From: Granulicella sp. L56
GTDB lineage: Bacteria > Acidobacteriota > Terriglobia > Terriglobales > Acidobacteriaceae
Direction of reading: 5' to 3'
NCBI RefSeq assembly: GCF_009765835.1
Contig: NZ_LMUS01000006.1
Span: 764,438-828,437 of the forward strand
Length of the DNA stretch: 64,000 nt
Part shown: piece by piece, positions 29,109-37,852 of the stretch
How positions within the stretch are numbered: position 1 is the stretch's first letter
Layout of the letters: the number at the start of each line of letters is the position of its first letter
Program-made: the position numbers and the translations under genes
Notes under the pieces: generated by a model
Database searches by the model: none
The model's input: the letters and a program-made list of their open reading frames with translations, nothing else
Told to the model about the DNA's origin: nothing

Positions 29109-29939
29109 ATGCTTATGCGCTTCGATATCATTACGATCTTTCCCGGCTTCTTCGATAGTCCGCTGGACTATGGGATTCTGAAGCGCGCCCGTACAACGGG
29201 GTTGGTGGATGTGGCTACGCATGACCTGCGCGGCTTTACTCACGACCGGCACCGGACGGTGGATGATCGCCCGTTTGGCGGCGGCGAGGGCATGGTATTG
29301 AAGCCGGAGCCAATTTATGACGCTATCGCTTCGCTGGGAATTTCATCCAAAAGCGACCGGCAGCAAAACAAGGAGACAGTGATTCTGCTGTCGGCACAGG
29401 GACGGCCATTTACTCAGGCTATGGCGCATGAACTTGCCGCTACGGAGCGCGTGGTGATTATCTGCGGGCGCTACGAAGGCGTGGACGAGCGCATAAACGA
29501 GATGCTCTGCGACCGCGAGATCTCGATTGGAGATTACGTGCTTTCGGGTGGAGAGCTGGCAGCGGCTGTGATTGTAGACGCCGTAGTCCGGTTGCTGCCG
29601 GGTGCGCTGGGCAATCCTGATTCGTCTCGGTTTGAGAGCTTTGGGGCCGATGACGTGGCCGAGGATGGCGAGTCTGTGGATGGGGTTCCGCGGAGCACGC
29701 ATGGCGCGGGAGGGTTGCTGGACTATCCGCACTACACGCGGCCTGCAGAGTTTCGCGGGATTGCGATTCCAGAGGCTTTGCGAGGCGGAGACCACGAGGC
29801 GATTCGACGCTGGCGGCGAAGAATGGCGCTGGACAAGACGCTGCGAAACCGGCCCGATCTGCTGGACAAAATTGCGATCAGCGAGGAAGACCGGGAGATG
29901 CTGGCGGAGCTTCGGCCGGATAGCGAACATGAGGCTTAA
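29109..29939 (+). CDS. trmD: tRNA (guanine-37-N1)-methyltransferase
   Basis: 276 aa, SPOUT methylase that protects against frameshifting by methylating G37. MRFDIITIFPGFFDSPLDYGILKRA, GGGEGMVLKPEPIYDA, IICGRYEGVDERI and IGDYVLSGGELAA (the knotted SAM site) are visible. A 20-residue acidic insertion (around FGADDVAEDGESVDGVPRS) sits just before LLDYPHYTRP, making it longer than the 240-255 residues usual for the family. Start ATG at 29109 or the in-frame ATG at 29115. Confidence 0.95.
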   Translation: MLMRFDIITIFPGFFDSPLDYGILKRARTTGLVDVATHDLRGFTHDRHRTVDDRPFGGGEGMVLKPEPIYDAIASLGISSKSDRQQNKETVILLSAQGRPFTQAMAHELAATERVVIICGRYEGVDERINEMLCDREISIGDYVLSGGELAAAVIVDAVVRLLPGALGNPDSSRFESFGADDVAEDGESVDGVPRSTHGAGGLLDYPHYTRPAEFRGIAIPEALRGGDHEAIRRWRRRMALDKTLRNRPDLLDKIAISEEDREMLAELRPDSEHEA

Positions 29940-30004
29940 ATAGGGACTTTGGCGACCATATTCGTGTACACTAAAGACTCGAGTCCAAACACAGGAAAGT
30001 TGTC

Positions 30005-30361
30005 ATGTCGATCAATCCAATCATGCAGAAGCTGGCCGCCAAGTTCGAGCGGACCGATTTACCCGAGTTTGCCCCTGGCGATACCGTCCGCGTTCAAGTC
30101 AAGATCCGCGAGGGCGAAAAAGAACGTCTGCAGGCGTTTGAAGGCATGGTGATTGCCTCCCGTAAGGGAGCCCAGGGCACCTTTACCGTTCGCAAGATGA
30201 GCTTCGGCCAGGGCGTCGAGCGCATCTTCCCCTACAACTCCAAGGTCGTCGACAAGGTCGAGAAGATTCGCTCCTACGAAGTTCGCCGCTCCAAGCTGTT
30301 CTACCTGCGCGGTCTGCGTGGCAAGGCTGCCCGTCTGCGTGAAGTCGAGCGCGCCAAGTAA
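30005..30361 (+). CDS. rplS: 50S ribosomal protein bL19
   Basis: 118 aa. [53 protein letters not shown] and the end [23 protein letters not shown] are characteristic. It is followed at once by a strong terminator, so it closes the translation operon. Confidence 0.97.
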   Translation: MSINPIMQKLAAKFERTDLPEFAPGDTVRVQVKIREGEKERLQAFEGMVIASRKGAQGTFTVRKMSFGQGVERIFPYNSKVVDKVEKIRSYEVRRSKLFYLRGLRGKAARLREVERAK

Positions 30362-30383
30362 GCTTCCATCCTTCTTTTTACAG

Positions 30384-30412
30384 AGCCACGACTTCGGTCG
30401 TGGCTTCGTTTT
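30384..30412 (+). terminator. Rho-independent terminator after rplS
   Basis: AGCCACGAC pairs perfectly with GTCGTGGCT around a TTCG tetraloop, followed by TCGTTTT. The stable tetraloop and GC-rich stem make it the end of the rpsP-rplS operon. It overlaps an upstream in-frame GTG of rnhB (30400), which argues that rnhB starts later. Confidence 0.85.
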
Positions 30413-30438
30413 GCGCGGTGCCGGTTATACACTCGTTG

Positions 30439-31215
30439 ATGACGCGTATGGCCTCTGTTGCATCGATTCGAATCTCGAAGACAGTCACTGCCGCAACTGC
30501 AAAGCAGCGGATGCTGAAGCAGCTTGTGTGCAGCGATGCACCCGAACAGGCGTTGCGTTACCACGGCTTTCGCAGCATTGCCGGTGTGGATGAAGTTGGC
30601 CGTGGAGCGTTGTTCGGACCTGTGGTCGCGGCTGCAGTGATTCTTCCCGAACGCCTAAGCGGACTGGCAAACGCCGGGCTGACGGATTCGAAACAGTTGA
30701 CACAGGAGCAGCGCGAGCAGTTGAACAAACGCATCAGGCGGATGGCGATTGCGGTTTGCATTGCCGAGGTGGACGCTGTGACGATCGACCGCGTGAATAT
30801 CTACCAGGCGACGCGAATGGCCATGCTAGCTGCTGTGCGGGGTCTGGAGGTTACTCCCGATCATCTGCTGATTGATGCCATGCGGCTGGACCATCCCTGC
30901 AAACAGACAAAGTTGATCTATGGAGACTCGTTGAGTCTTTCAATTGCTGCCGCTTCAGTAGTAGCTAAGGTGTACCGGGATGCGTTGATGCGCGACTTAG
31001 ACCTGGTGCATCCAGGATATGGGCTGGCGTCGCATAAAGGCTATGGCACGCCGGAGCATCGGCGCGCGCTGGCTGAGCGTGGCCCGTGTGCGTTGCACCG
31101 GCGAACGTTTGCTCCAGTACGCGCAGTCGATCCAGATGCTATGGTCGAGGCACAGGTCGCGGAAGAGTTGCTGTTCGATGATTTCAAATTGGAAGAGGGG
31201 ACGAATTGGGATTGA
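30439..31215 (+). CDS. rnhB: Ribonuclease HII
   Basis: 258 aa. Cuts RNA in RNA/DNA hybrids, including single ribonucleotides. The four catalytic acids are Asp51 and Glu52 (GVDEVGRG), Asp146 (LLIDAM) and Asp181 (KVYRDALM). The HKGYGTPEHRRAL motif near the C-terminus is typical. ATG at 30439 is used because the frame open further upstream overlaps the rplS terminator; ATGs at 30448 or 30511 are alternatives. Its 3' end overlaps the next gene by ten bases. Confidence 0.92.
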   Translation: MTRMASVASIRISKTVTAATAKQRMLKQLVCSDAPEQALRYHGFRSIAGVDEVGRGALFGPVVAAAVILPERLSGLANAGLTDSKQLTQEQREQLNKRIRRMAIAVCIAEVDAVTIDRVNIYQATRMAMLAAVRGLEVTPDHLLIDAMRLDHPCKQTKLIYGDSLSLSIAAASVVAKVYRDALMRDLDLVHPGYGLASHKGYGTPEHRRALAERGPCALHRRTFAPVRAVDPDAMVEAQVAEELLFDDFKLEEGTNWD

Positions 31216-31937
31216 AATTGATGTGTGTTGTAGCGCATCCCGATGATGAATGTTTTGCATTCGGTGGAGCGCTGGCGTTGGCCGCGGAGAATGGAGTTGA
31301 GACTTACGTCATCTGCCTGACCGATGGGCAAGCTGCTACGAACCGGGGCGATGCGACGTCGGGCGAGGCGTTGGGAAAGCTGCGGCGAGAAGAGTTTACC
31401 GCGTCGTGCAAGGTACTTGGCGTGTCCAGGCAAGAGTTGCTGGACTATCACGATGCTCGTTTGGAGTTTATCGATTTTTCGCAGGCGGCCGGGCGGCTGG
31501 TGGAGAAGATGCGACAGTTTCGTCCTGATGTCGTAATTACATTTGGCACCGATGGCGGACTGAATACGCACCCCGATCACATGATGGTTTCGATGCTGAC
31601 TACGGCTGCGTTCCATTGGTCAGGGCAAGCGAAACGGTATCCGCAGCTTGGCCCGGTGCATGAGCCGCAGCGGCTTTTTTATCTCAGCACGAACTTCTTC
31701 ATCCCTGGCAGGCAGGCACCGAAGCCGATGCCCTGGACGGTCACACTCAACATTGAATCCGTGCGAGCTCAGAAGACAGAGGCATTTCGACAGCATGCTT
31801 CGCAGGCTCCTTTGATGGAGCAGACGAAGGAGCTGTTTGCAAAGTACGGGGCCGAGGAGTTTTATACACTGGTGGCGGCGAAGGAACCGCAGCCAGCGCA
31901 TCTAGAGGAAGATCTATTCGATGGGCTGGATGAATAG
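31206..31937 (+). CDS. PIG-L family deacetylase
   Basis: 243 aa. Zinc motif AHPDDE at 10-15 with a later THPDH supplies the metal ligands of the LmbE/PIG-L N-acetylglucosamine-type deacetylases (MshB/BshB-like). Acts on N-acetyl sugars or glucosamine conjugates, but no bacillithiol or mycothiol genes lie nearby, so the substrate is open. Start is TTG at 31206 with GAGGGG upstream; ATG at 31221 is a possible alternative. Confidence 0.88.
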   Translation: MGLKLMCVVAHPDDECFAFGGALALAAENGVETYVICLTDGQAATNRGDATSGEALGKLRREEFTASCKVLGVSRQELLDYHDARLEFIDFSQAAGRLVEKMRQFRPDVVITFGTDGGLNTHPDHMMVSMLTTAAFHWSGQAKRYPQLGPVHEPQRLFYLSTNFFIPGRQAPKPMPWTVTLNIESVRAQKTEAFRQHASQAPLMEQTKELFAKYGAEEFYTLVAAKEPQPAHLEEDLFDGLDE

Positions 31938-31966
31938 CGTACCCTGCGGCAGTGTGGTGAACCAAT

Positions 31967-32563
31967 ATGAACATGACTGACGCAGAAGCTGCGGTGGAAC
32001 CAATTGCACTGTTTCGCGCATGGATGCGTGAGGCAGAGGCTGGAGAACCCAACGATCCGAATGCTGTGGCGTTGGCTACTGCGACAAGGGAGGGTGCGCC
32101 GAGTGTTCGCATGGTGTTGCTGAAAGGATTGGATGAGCGTGGATTCGCCTTCTACACCAACGCAGAAAGCCGGAAGGGTTTGGAGCTGTCCGAGAATCCG
32201 CGAGCAGCGATGTGCTTTCACTGGAAGTCGCTGCGCAGACAGGTGCGTGTAGAAGGCTTAGTTTCAGAGCTGCCCGATGCAGAGGCTGATGCTTACTTTC
32301 ATAGCCGCTCGCGAGGTAGCCAGCTTGGAGCAGTCGCCTCGCGGCAGAGCAGACCGTTAGCCAGCCGACAAGCATTGGAAGAGCGTGTCCTCTCTGTAGA
32401 GGAACGCTGTCCTGATGATGTTCCCCGCCCTGATTTTTGGCGCGGGTATGTTCTGTGGCCGGAGCGGATCGAGTTTTGGATAAATGGCGCCGAACGGCTG
32501 CATGACCGCTTCTTATTTTCGCGTGTCGATAGCACCTGGATGAAGGAACAGCTATATCCCTAA
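31967..32563 (+). CDS. pdxH: Pyridoxamine 5'-phosphate oxidase
   Basis: 198 aa FMN enzyme that makes pyridoxal 5'-phosphate from pyridoxine or pyridoxamine phosphate with oxygen. VRMVLLKGLDERGFAFYTNAESRKGLEL and the FMN/PLP motif RGSQLGAVASRQS are clear, as is the C-terminal WRGYVLWPERIEFWINGAERLHDR. RBS is weak. Follows the deacetylase on the same strand by 29 bp. Confidence 0.95.
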   Translation: MNMTDAEAAVEPIALFRAWMREAEAGEPNDPNAVALATATREGAPSVRMVLLKGLDERGFAFYTNAESRKGLELSENPRAAMCFHWKSLRRQVRVEGLVSELPDAEADAYFHSRSRGSQLGAVASRQSRPLASRQALEERVLSVEERCPDDVPRPDFWRGYVLWPERIEFWINGAERLHDRFLFSRVDSTWMKEQLYP

Positions 32564-32573
32564 TGACCGTGTT

Positions 32574-32913
32574 CTAACGCAACCCCTTCACCTTGGTCCG
32601 CACCGAATAGAGTGATTTGCGCGTGAGAATAAACAACGTTCGCCCATCCTTTCCTCCAAAAACAAGGTTGATAGGCCTCTCCGGGACGTCAATCGTATCG
32701 ATCAGTCTGCCCGAAGGGCTGTATACGCATATCTGACCAGTCGCAATAAATACATTTCCTTCAGCATCCTGAGCAACACCTTCGCCACCCTGCTCCGCAA
32801 AGAGCTTTGTGTTCATCAATGTCCCATCAGACCCCACATTGGACACGTAAGTTTTCTCTTGCGATTCATCGCTGCTATAGAAGAGATAACCAGGAACTAT
32901 ATCGTTATTGATT
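32574..32913 (-). pseudogene. Remnant of an SMP-30/gluconolactonase-family gene
   Basis: The frame reads VPGYLFYSSDES, EGVAQDAEGNVFIATGQICVYSPSGRLIDTIDVPERPINLVFGGKDGRTLFILTR (in shorter blocks), matching the C-terminal beta-propeller part of SMP-30/lactonase proteins, usually about 300 aa. Only about 110 residues remain: a stop codon at 32934-32936 ends the frame upstream and the region before it belongs to the GH5 gene. GTG at 32846 could start a 90-aa product without the catalytic half. A truncated, non-functional copy is the likely reading. Confidence 0.6.
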
Positions 32914-34134
32914 TCAATTTGCCGAAACAGGCTTCATGCCAAGTGCTTTCAAATAGCCTGGATTAACATGACAGTTCTGCAACTTGATGTTCTCGAGCAA
33001 TCCTGCAAAGGCACGGTTGGTTGCGTCCTGATCCGGTCTTGCCTTGAGGCGCTCTTCGACCTGCCCTGTTCCTCGCGGCAGTTTGGCAAAGGCAACGATT
33101 TTGTCCCATTCTTCAGGCGGTGTAATCGTGACGACGGCTGAGCTCTTCGACATTTTCTTATAGGGCCAGAAGGTCCAGCCTATGTCGTTTTTGTTGAGCA
33201 GATCGACGAACTGCGTAATCCACTCGTCGGTATTTTCTCCGGACTCACCCATCCAGATAGGAACGTTATAACGATCACGAAAATCGAGATACTGCTGAAT
33301 GACTGAAACATCAGTCTCGGACCAATACTTGTGAAACGTGTAGGCAGTATTGTTGTCGAATGGCTGATGGAAGACCGAAAAGTTGCTGTCCCACTGTGCG
33401 CCACCAAGAAAGAGGATGTGGTGGGTATCGACCTGACGGATAGCTGTCGTCAGCTTCTTGTAAACCGGTTCAAGCTTGGCATTTAACGGTGCAAGGCTTG
33501 GATAGTGTGGGATTGGCTCGTTCAGCAGGTCGTAGCCAAGCACGGTTGGATTGTCTTTATAGCGACCGGCAATTCGTTGCCATACGGCGACCAGATGAGC
33601 CTGCTCACGCGGACTATCGTATAACCAAGGATAGCCATAGCTGTCATCGATATTCGCCCCAGTCTGGCCGCCCGGAGCAGCGTGCATATCTATGATGACG
33701 TATAACCCTTCCTCGTGACTCCATTGGATGACGCGGTCGAGCAGAGCGAAGCCTTCTGAGTTATCCGTCTCGAAGAACTTGTAGTGGATCGGGATGCGAA
33801 TAGTGTTGAAGCCAGCCTCGTGCAGAAGATGGATGTCCTGCCGTGTGATGTAGTCTTGCCGATACTGACGCCAGAAGTCTGTAGCCTTGTCCGGCCCGAG
33901 CAGTTCCGTCACAAGACCTTCGATCTCGCGAGCCGATTGCGGGCCACCATCGAAGTTCCACATGTAGCCCTCTGGCATAAACCAGTTGCCAAGGTTTGTT
34001 CCGCGGATAAGAAACGGCTTACCATGCGCATCAACAATCTGCTTTTGCTGTGTATGAGCGAACTGCGCAGATACGCTGAGCGGTAAGAGACAAAAGAGAA
34101 AAACGGCGACACACAACATTCGACGAGTCAGCAT
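32914..34134 (-). CDS. GH5-type secreted glycoside hydrolase
   Basis: 406 aa with a signal peptide (1-23, AQF). The TIM-barrel cellulase-family motifs are visible: NLGNWFMPEGY, IRIPIHYKF, acid/base Glu206 in LLNEP, and nucleophile Glu297 in WMGESGE. It probably cleaves beta-linked glucans or related plant or fungal polysaccharides in the periplasm or outside. RBS AAGGAG is good. It starts 13 bp after the GH3 gene on the same strand, so the two are one operon. Confidence 0.9.
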   Translation of the reverse strand: MLTRRMLCVAVFLFCLLPLSVSAQFAHTQQKQIVDAHGKPFLIRGTNLGNWFMPEGYMWNFDGGPQSAREIEGLVTELLGPDKATDFWRQYRQDYITRQDIHLLHEAGFNTIRIPIHYKFFETDNSEGFALLDRVIQWSHEEGLYVIIDMHAAPGGQTGANIDDSYGYPWLYDSPREQAHLVAVWQRIAGRYKDNPTVLGYDLLNEPIPHYPSLAPLNAKLEPVYKKLTTAIRQVDTHHILFLGGAQWDSNFSVFHQPFDNNTAYTFHKYWSETDVSVIQQYLDFRDRYNVPIWMGESGENTDEWITQFVDLLNKNDIGWTFWPYKKMSKSSAVVTITPPEEWDKIVAFAKLPRGTGQVEERLKARPDQDATNRAFAGLLENIKLQNCHVNPGYLKALGMKPVSAN

Positions 34135-34147
34135 AAGTTACTCCTTC

Positions 34148-36481
34148 TTATTGCGACAAAACTGTGAAGGTCGCGTGATCGGTAGCGGCCGAGCTGGTTC
34201 CTATCCAGAGATCGAAGATACCGGGCTCGATTGCCCAGTGGTGCGTCTGCGAGCTCCAGAAGCCAAGATCACGAGTGTCGAGTTGCAGCGTGACCGTCTG
34301 CGTCTCTCCCGGCTTGAGTGTTATACGACGAAAACCCTTCAGCTCACGCACTGGACGAGAGGCGCTCCCGGACCGTTGATGAGTATAAAGCTGCACGACC
34401 TCATCACCCGCAACCGATCCGGTGTTCTGTACATCGACCGAGACCGCCAGCGATGAACCTGACTTTACAGAGGAAGAGGCCAGTTTGAGGCCATCCAGTT
34501 TAAAGCTGGTATAGCTAAGCCCGTAACCAAACGGATAGAGCGGTGCGCTGGAGCCATCCCAATAGCGTGTGTCGGGATCATGGGGAATCTGAGTTAGATT
34601 GCGTGCATAAAAAATAGGAACCTGACCTACACTGCGCGGCCAGCTTACTGGCAACTTACCTCCGGGATTTGCGTCGCCGAAGAGTAAGTCAGCGATTGCA
34701 TTTCCGCCTTCCGTGCCTGGATACCATGCATCGAGAATGGCCGGTACATGCTGCGAGGCCCACGTAATGTTAAGTGGCCGCCCGTTGAGAAGCACCAGAA
34801 TTATTGGCTTGCCAGTTGCCACCGCAGCTTCAAGAAACTGCTGCTGCCTTCCGGGAAGTGTAAGTGTGGAACGAGAGGCGCGTTCACCGCTCATGTTCTG
34901 TGCCTCCCCGAGGACGAGAACGGTGACCTGAGATTTCTTAACGAGATCGATCGCGTGAGCAAACTCCGTATCCCGTTCCGCATCTGTCTTCAGCGTCGGC
35001 GGCGGACTGGGAAATTGGCTGTCAAAGATAGAGGGTTGCCCGCGCGCGATCTCAACTCCCTTTGTTGAGGACACGGTAGCATCTGCGCCAAGGCGCTGGC
35101 GGATGCCTTCGAGCACAGTGACTGCATCGGCAGGATGTCCGGCCAGACTCCATGAGCCCATGATGTCAGGCTTCGAATCGGCTAGTGGCCCGATGACTGC
35201 GATCGACTTCAGTGATTTACTGAGAGGGAGCAAGTGGCCTTCGTTGCGCAGCAAAACGGCAGTTCGCTCAGCAGCGACTCTGGCTGCATGGCGCTGTTCC
35301 GGCGAGACCAGTTGCGCGGATGCCTTCGATGGGTCAGCGTAGGGATGACTGAAGAGGCCAAGGCGATATTTGGTGGTAAGAATGCGCCGCACTGATTCAT
35401 TGATGGTTGATTCCTTCACAAGTCCGTCTTTGACTGCGGCAGCAAGATTGTCACGATAGACATGACTCGTCATCTCCATGTCGACGCCGGCGTTCACGGC
35501 GCGCGCGGCTGCATCCTCGGGGCCGGAGGCAAAGCCATGCGTGGTCAAGTTAGTGACGGCATCCCAATCGCTAACCACAAAGCCATCGAACTTCCATTTG
35601 TCGCGAAGAACATCCTGCAATAAAAACTTGTTGCCAGCGGCTGGCACTCCGTTGAGGTCCATATAGGCTGGCATCAAAGAACCAGAGCCCGCGCGAACCG
35701 CAGCCTCAAACGGAGGAAAGTAGACGTTCCATAGCTGCTCATCCGAGATATCGGACGAGTCGTAGTCCCGTCCACCCACCGCAGCTCCATATCCTGCAAA
35801 GTGCTTTACGCAGGCAAGAATGTGGTTTGGGGAACCTAGCCGATCTCCCTGAAAGCCACGAACCTGGGCTGCTGCCATCTTGGAGCCAAGGTATGGATCT
35901 TCGCCAGCACCTTCCATAATGCGACCCCAGCGTGGATCGCGCGCAATATCGACCATTGGGGCGAACGTCCAATTGACACCAACCGCGCTGGCTTCCTTCG
36001 CGGCCATGCTCTGAACATGCTCGACCAAGTCCGGATCCCAAGAAGCTGCGAGGGCGAGCGGAACGGGATAGATAGTGCGAAATCCATGGACAACGTCGAA
36101 TCCGAAGATAAGCGGAATGTGGAGACGGGTGCGGTCGACGGCGATATGTTGAAGGCGATTGATCTCGTTGGCATCAGTGAGAAAGAGGAATGAGCTCACT
36201 TGCCCGTCAAGAATGCGCTGATCTGGCGAGACATCTTGCGGCTGATTGAGCGCAATCTGGCTCATCTGTCCAATTTTCTCCTCCAGCGTCATCTTTCGCA
36301 GAAGATCGTTCACAAAACGAGCCGATTGCGTATCGCCAGCGCTCTGAATACGGTGATTTTGGGACGCTGGCCGCACTTGTGCCAACAGGCTGTGTGGGCA
36401 CACACCACCTAGCAGTGCGAGCGACAAGCCGCCCACGGCAAATCGATGGATAAAGACTCGTGAAGCAAAACGACATGTCAT
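34148..36481 (-). CDS. bglX: GH3 beta-glucosidase (BglX-like, secreted)
   Basis: 777 aa with signal peptide (about 1-35). GH3 N-terminal barrel with KHFAGYGA at 226 and catalytic nucleophile Asp305 (VVSDWD), then a C-terminal sandwich domain and a fibronectin-III-like domain (PLYPFGYGLSYTSF ... RPVRELKGF). It releases glucose or related sugars from beta-linked oligosaccharides, the natural next step after GH5. AGGAG lies seven bases before the start. A palindromic operator overlaps its predicted -35 and the divergent gene encodes a LacI-family regulator. Confidence 0.93.
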   Translation of the reverse strand: MTCRFASRVFIHRFAVGGLSLALLGGVCPHSLLAQVRPASQNHRIQSAGDTQSARFVNDLLRKMTLEEKIGQMSQIALNQPQDVSPDQRILDGQVSSFLFLTDANEINRLQHIAVDRTRLHIPLIFGFDVVHGFRTIYPVPLALAASWDPDLVEHVQSMAAKEASAVGVNWTFAPMVDIARDPRWGRIMEGAGEDPYLGSKMAAAQVRGFQGDRLGSPNHILACVKHFAGYGAAVGGRDYDSSDISDEQLWNVYFPPFEAAVRAGSGSLMPAYMDLNGVPAAGNKFLLQDVLRDKWKFDGFVVSDWDAVTNLTTHGFASGPEDAAARAVNAGVDMEMTSHVYRDNLAAAVKDGLVKESTINESVRRILTTKYRLGLFSHPYADPSKASAQLVSPEQRHAARVAAERTAVLLRNEGHLLPLSKSLKSIAVIGPLADSKPDIMGSWSLAGHPADAVTVLEGIRQRLGADATVSSTKGVEIARGQPSIFDSQFPSPPPTLKTDAERDTEFAHAIDLVKKSQVTVLVLGEAQNMSGERASRSTLTLPGRQQQFLEAAVATGKPIILVLLNGRPLNITWASQHVPAILDAWYPGTEGGNAIADLLFGDANPGGKLPVSWPRSVGQVPIFYARNLTQIPHDPDTRYWDGSSAPLYPFGYGLSYTSFKLDGLKLASSSVKSGSSLAVSVDVQNTGSVAGDEVVQLYTHQRSGSASRPVRELKGFRRITLKPGETQTVTLQLDTRDLGFWSSQTHHWAIEPGIFDLWIGTSSAATDHATFTVLSQ

Positions 36482-36573
36482 TGGTAACTCCTGAAGTGAT
36501 TCTTCCTTGAACGGGCACGCTGGATAATCAAGAGCCTAAAAGCTCTGCCATCGACGGCCACACAAAAACGTAG

Positions 36574-36612
36574 CTTATCCCGTAGCTCGATAAGTTTAGA
36601 CAAACGTTTGTC
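36574..36612 (-). promoter_or_regulatory. Predicted promoter and LacI-type operator of the GH3-GH5 operon
   Basis: On the minus strand TTGTCT (36598-36603) and GATAAG (36574-36579) are 18 bp apart. The perfect palindrome GACAAACGTTTGTC (36599-36612) covers the -35 hexamer, a position expected for repression. The same palindrome is found before the TonB receptor. Confidence 0.65.
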
Positions 36613-36768
36613 CATTGTCCAATGAGAAATGGATGCCCAAAGCACCTCTCTTCGAAGTATGGCTGTTGGATGACGAGTCAAATTTTTGTATGACCACTCT
36701 GTGTTTCCTGTTGATACTCTCTAATCAGGACATTTCTTTACGCGAGAGACACTGCCAGCTAATCGTCT

Positions 36769-37839
36769 ATGCCAAAACAGCCCGCACACCCTCCACGTAC
36801 GGCACGCCCCGCCAGCCTCAAAATACTGGCCGAATATCTAGGCCTCAGCCCGTCTACAATATCGTTCGTCCTGAACGATGCCCCCGGCAGATCGATCCCA
36901 GAGGCCACCCGGCAACGCGTCAAAGCTGCGGCAGCCAAGTTCAACTACCAACCGAGCATGATTGCGCGTACCCTGCAGGGAAAGCGCATGCAGACCATCG
37001 GCGTGTTGCTGCCGGAGCTAGGCGAGGGATATCACTCCCAAGTCCTCAGCGGCGTTGGCGGCCTTCTGATGCGAGAGGGTTTTTTCTACTTCACCGTCCA
37101 CCACCGGCACAAAAAAGAGTTGGTTTCTACCTATCCTGAACTGTTGCGGTCTCGCGGCGTCGATGGCATCCTAGCGATTGATACGCATCTGCCAGAAGAC
37201 GCAGTGCTGCCATTACCCACGGTTCTTGTCGCGGGACATACGGAGCTGTCCGGGGTGACCAATGTAATTTTGAATCACGAGATGGCCGCGGAGCTCGCGC
37301 TCCGGCACCTCCACCAGCTTGGGCATCGCAAAATAGCATTCATGCAAGGACAGCCTTTCAGTTCTGACTCCGATACTCGTTGGGCTGCAACGATGCATGT
37401 AGCGCGAGAACTCGGGCTGGCAGTAAGCGACGACCTAACGATTCATCTCGAAAAAGATTCCCACTCGCCTGAGATCAGCTATCCCGGGATTCGCCACCTT
37501 ATCCAGAGCCGACGGCCCTTTACGGCGGTTCTTTGCTTCAATGACGTATCCGCCATGGGAACCATACGCGCATTGCATGAAGCTGGACTTCGTGTACCGG
37601 CAGATGTGTCTGTACTCGGGTTTGACGATATCCAATCTTCTCAATATCAGGTTCCCAGCCTTACAACCATTCGTCAGCCGCTACAGAAGATGGGTAGTAC
37701 AGCCGCCCGAATGCTGTTGAAGAAGCTCGCAGACGAGGTCACACCAGAGTTGATTCGAGTTGACCCAGAGCTGATTGTCCGCGAATCGACAGCGCAGGCG
37801 TGTAAGCCGCCAAAGAAGCGTGCCAGCTCTACAAACTAA
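36769..37839 (+). CDS. LacI-family transcriptional regulator
   Basis: 356 aa. N-terminal helix-turn-helix LKILAEYLGLSPSTISFVLND, the hinge helix ARTL, then a periplasmic-binding-protein-like effector domain (about 75-340) with FDDIQSSQYQVPSLTTIRQP. A basic, proline-rich head (about 15 residues) precedes the HTH. Divergent from the GH3-GH5 operon, whose operator lies between, so control of that operon is likely. The effector sugar is unknown. It differs from the second LacI regulator in its recognition helix. Confidence 0.9.
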   Translation: MPKQPAHPPRTARPASLKILAEYLGLSPSTISFVLNDAPGRSIPEATRQRVKAAAAKFNYQPSMIARTLQGKRMQTIGVLLPELGEGYHSQVLSGVGGLLMREGFFYFTVHHRHKKELVSTYPELLRSRGVDGILAIDTHLPEDAVLPLPTVLVAGHTELSGVTNVILNHEMAAELALRHLHQLGHRKIAFMQGQPFSSDSDTRWAATMHVARELGLAVSDDLTIHLEKDSHSPEISYPGIRHLIQSRRPFTAVLCFNDVSAMGTIRALHEAGLRVPADVSVLGFDDIQSSQYQVPSLTTIRQPLQKMGSTAARMLLKKLADEVTPELIRVDPELIVRESTAQACKPPKKRASSTN

Positions 37840-37852
37840 TCTTGCTACAACG

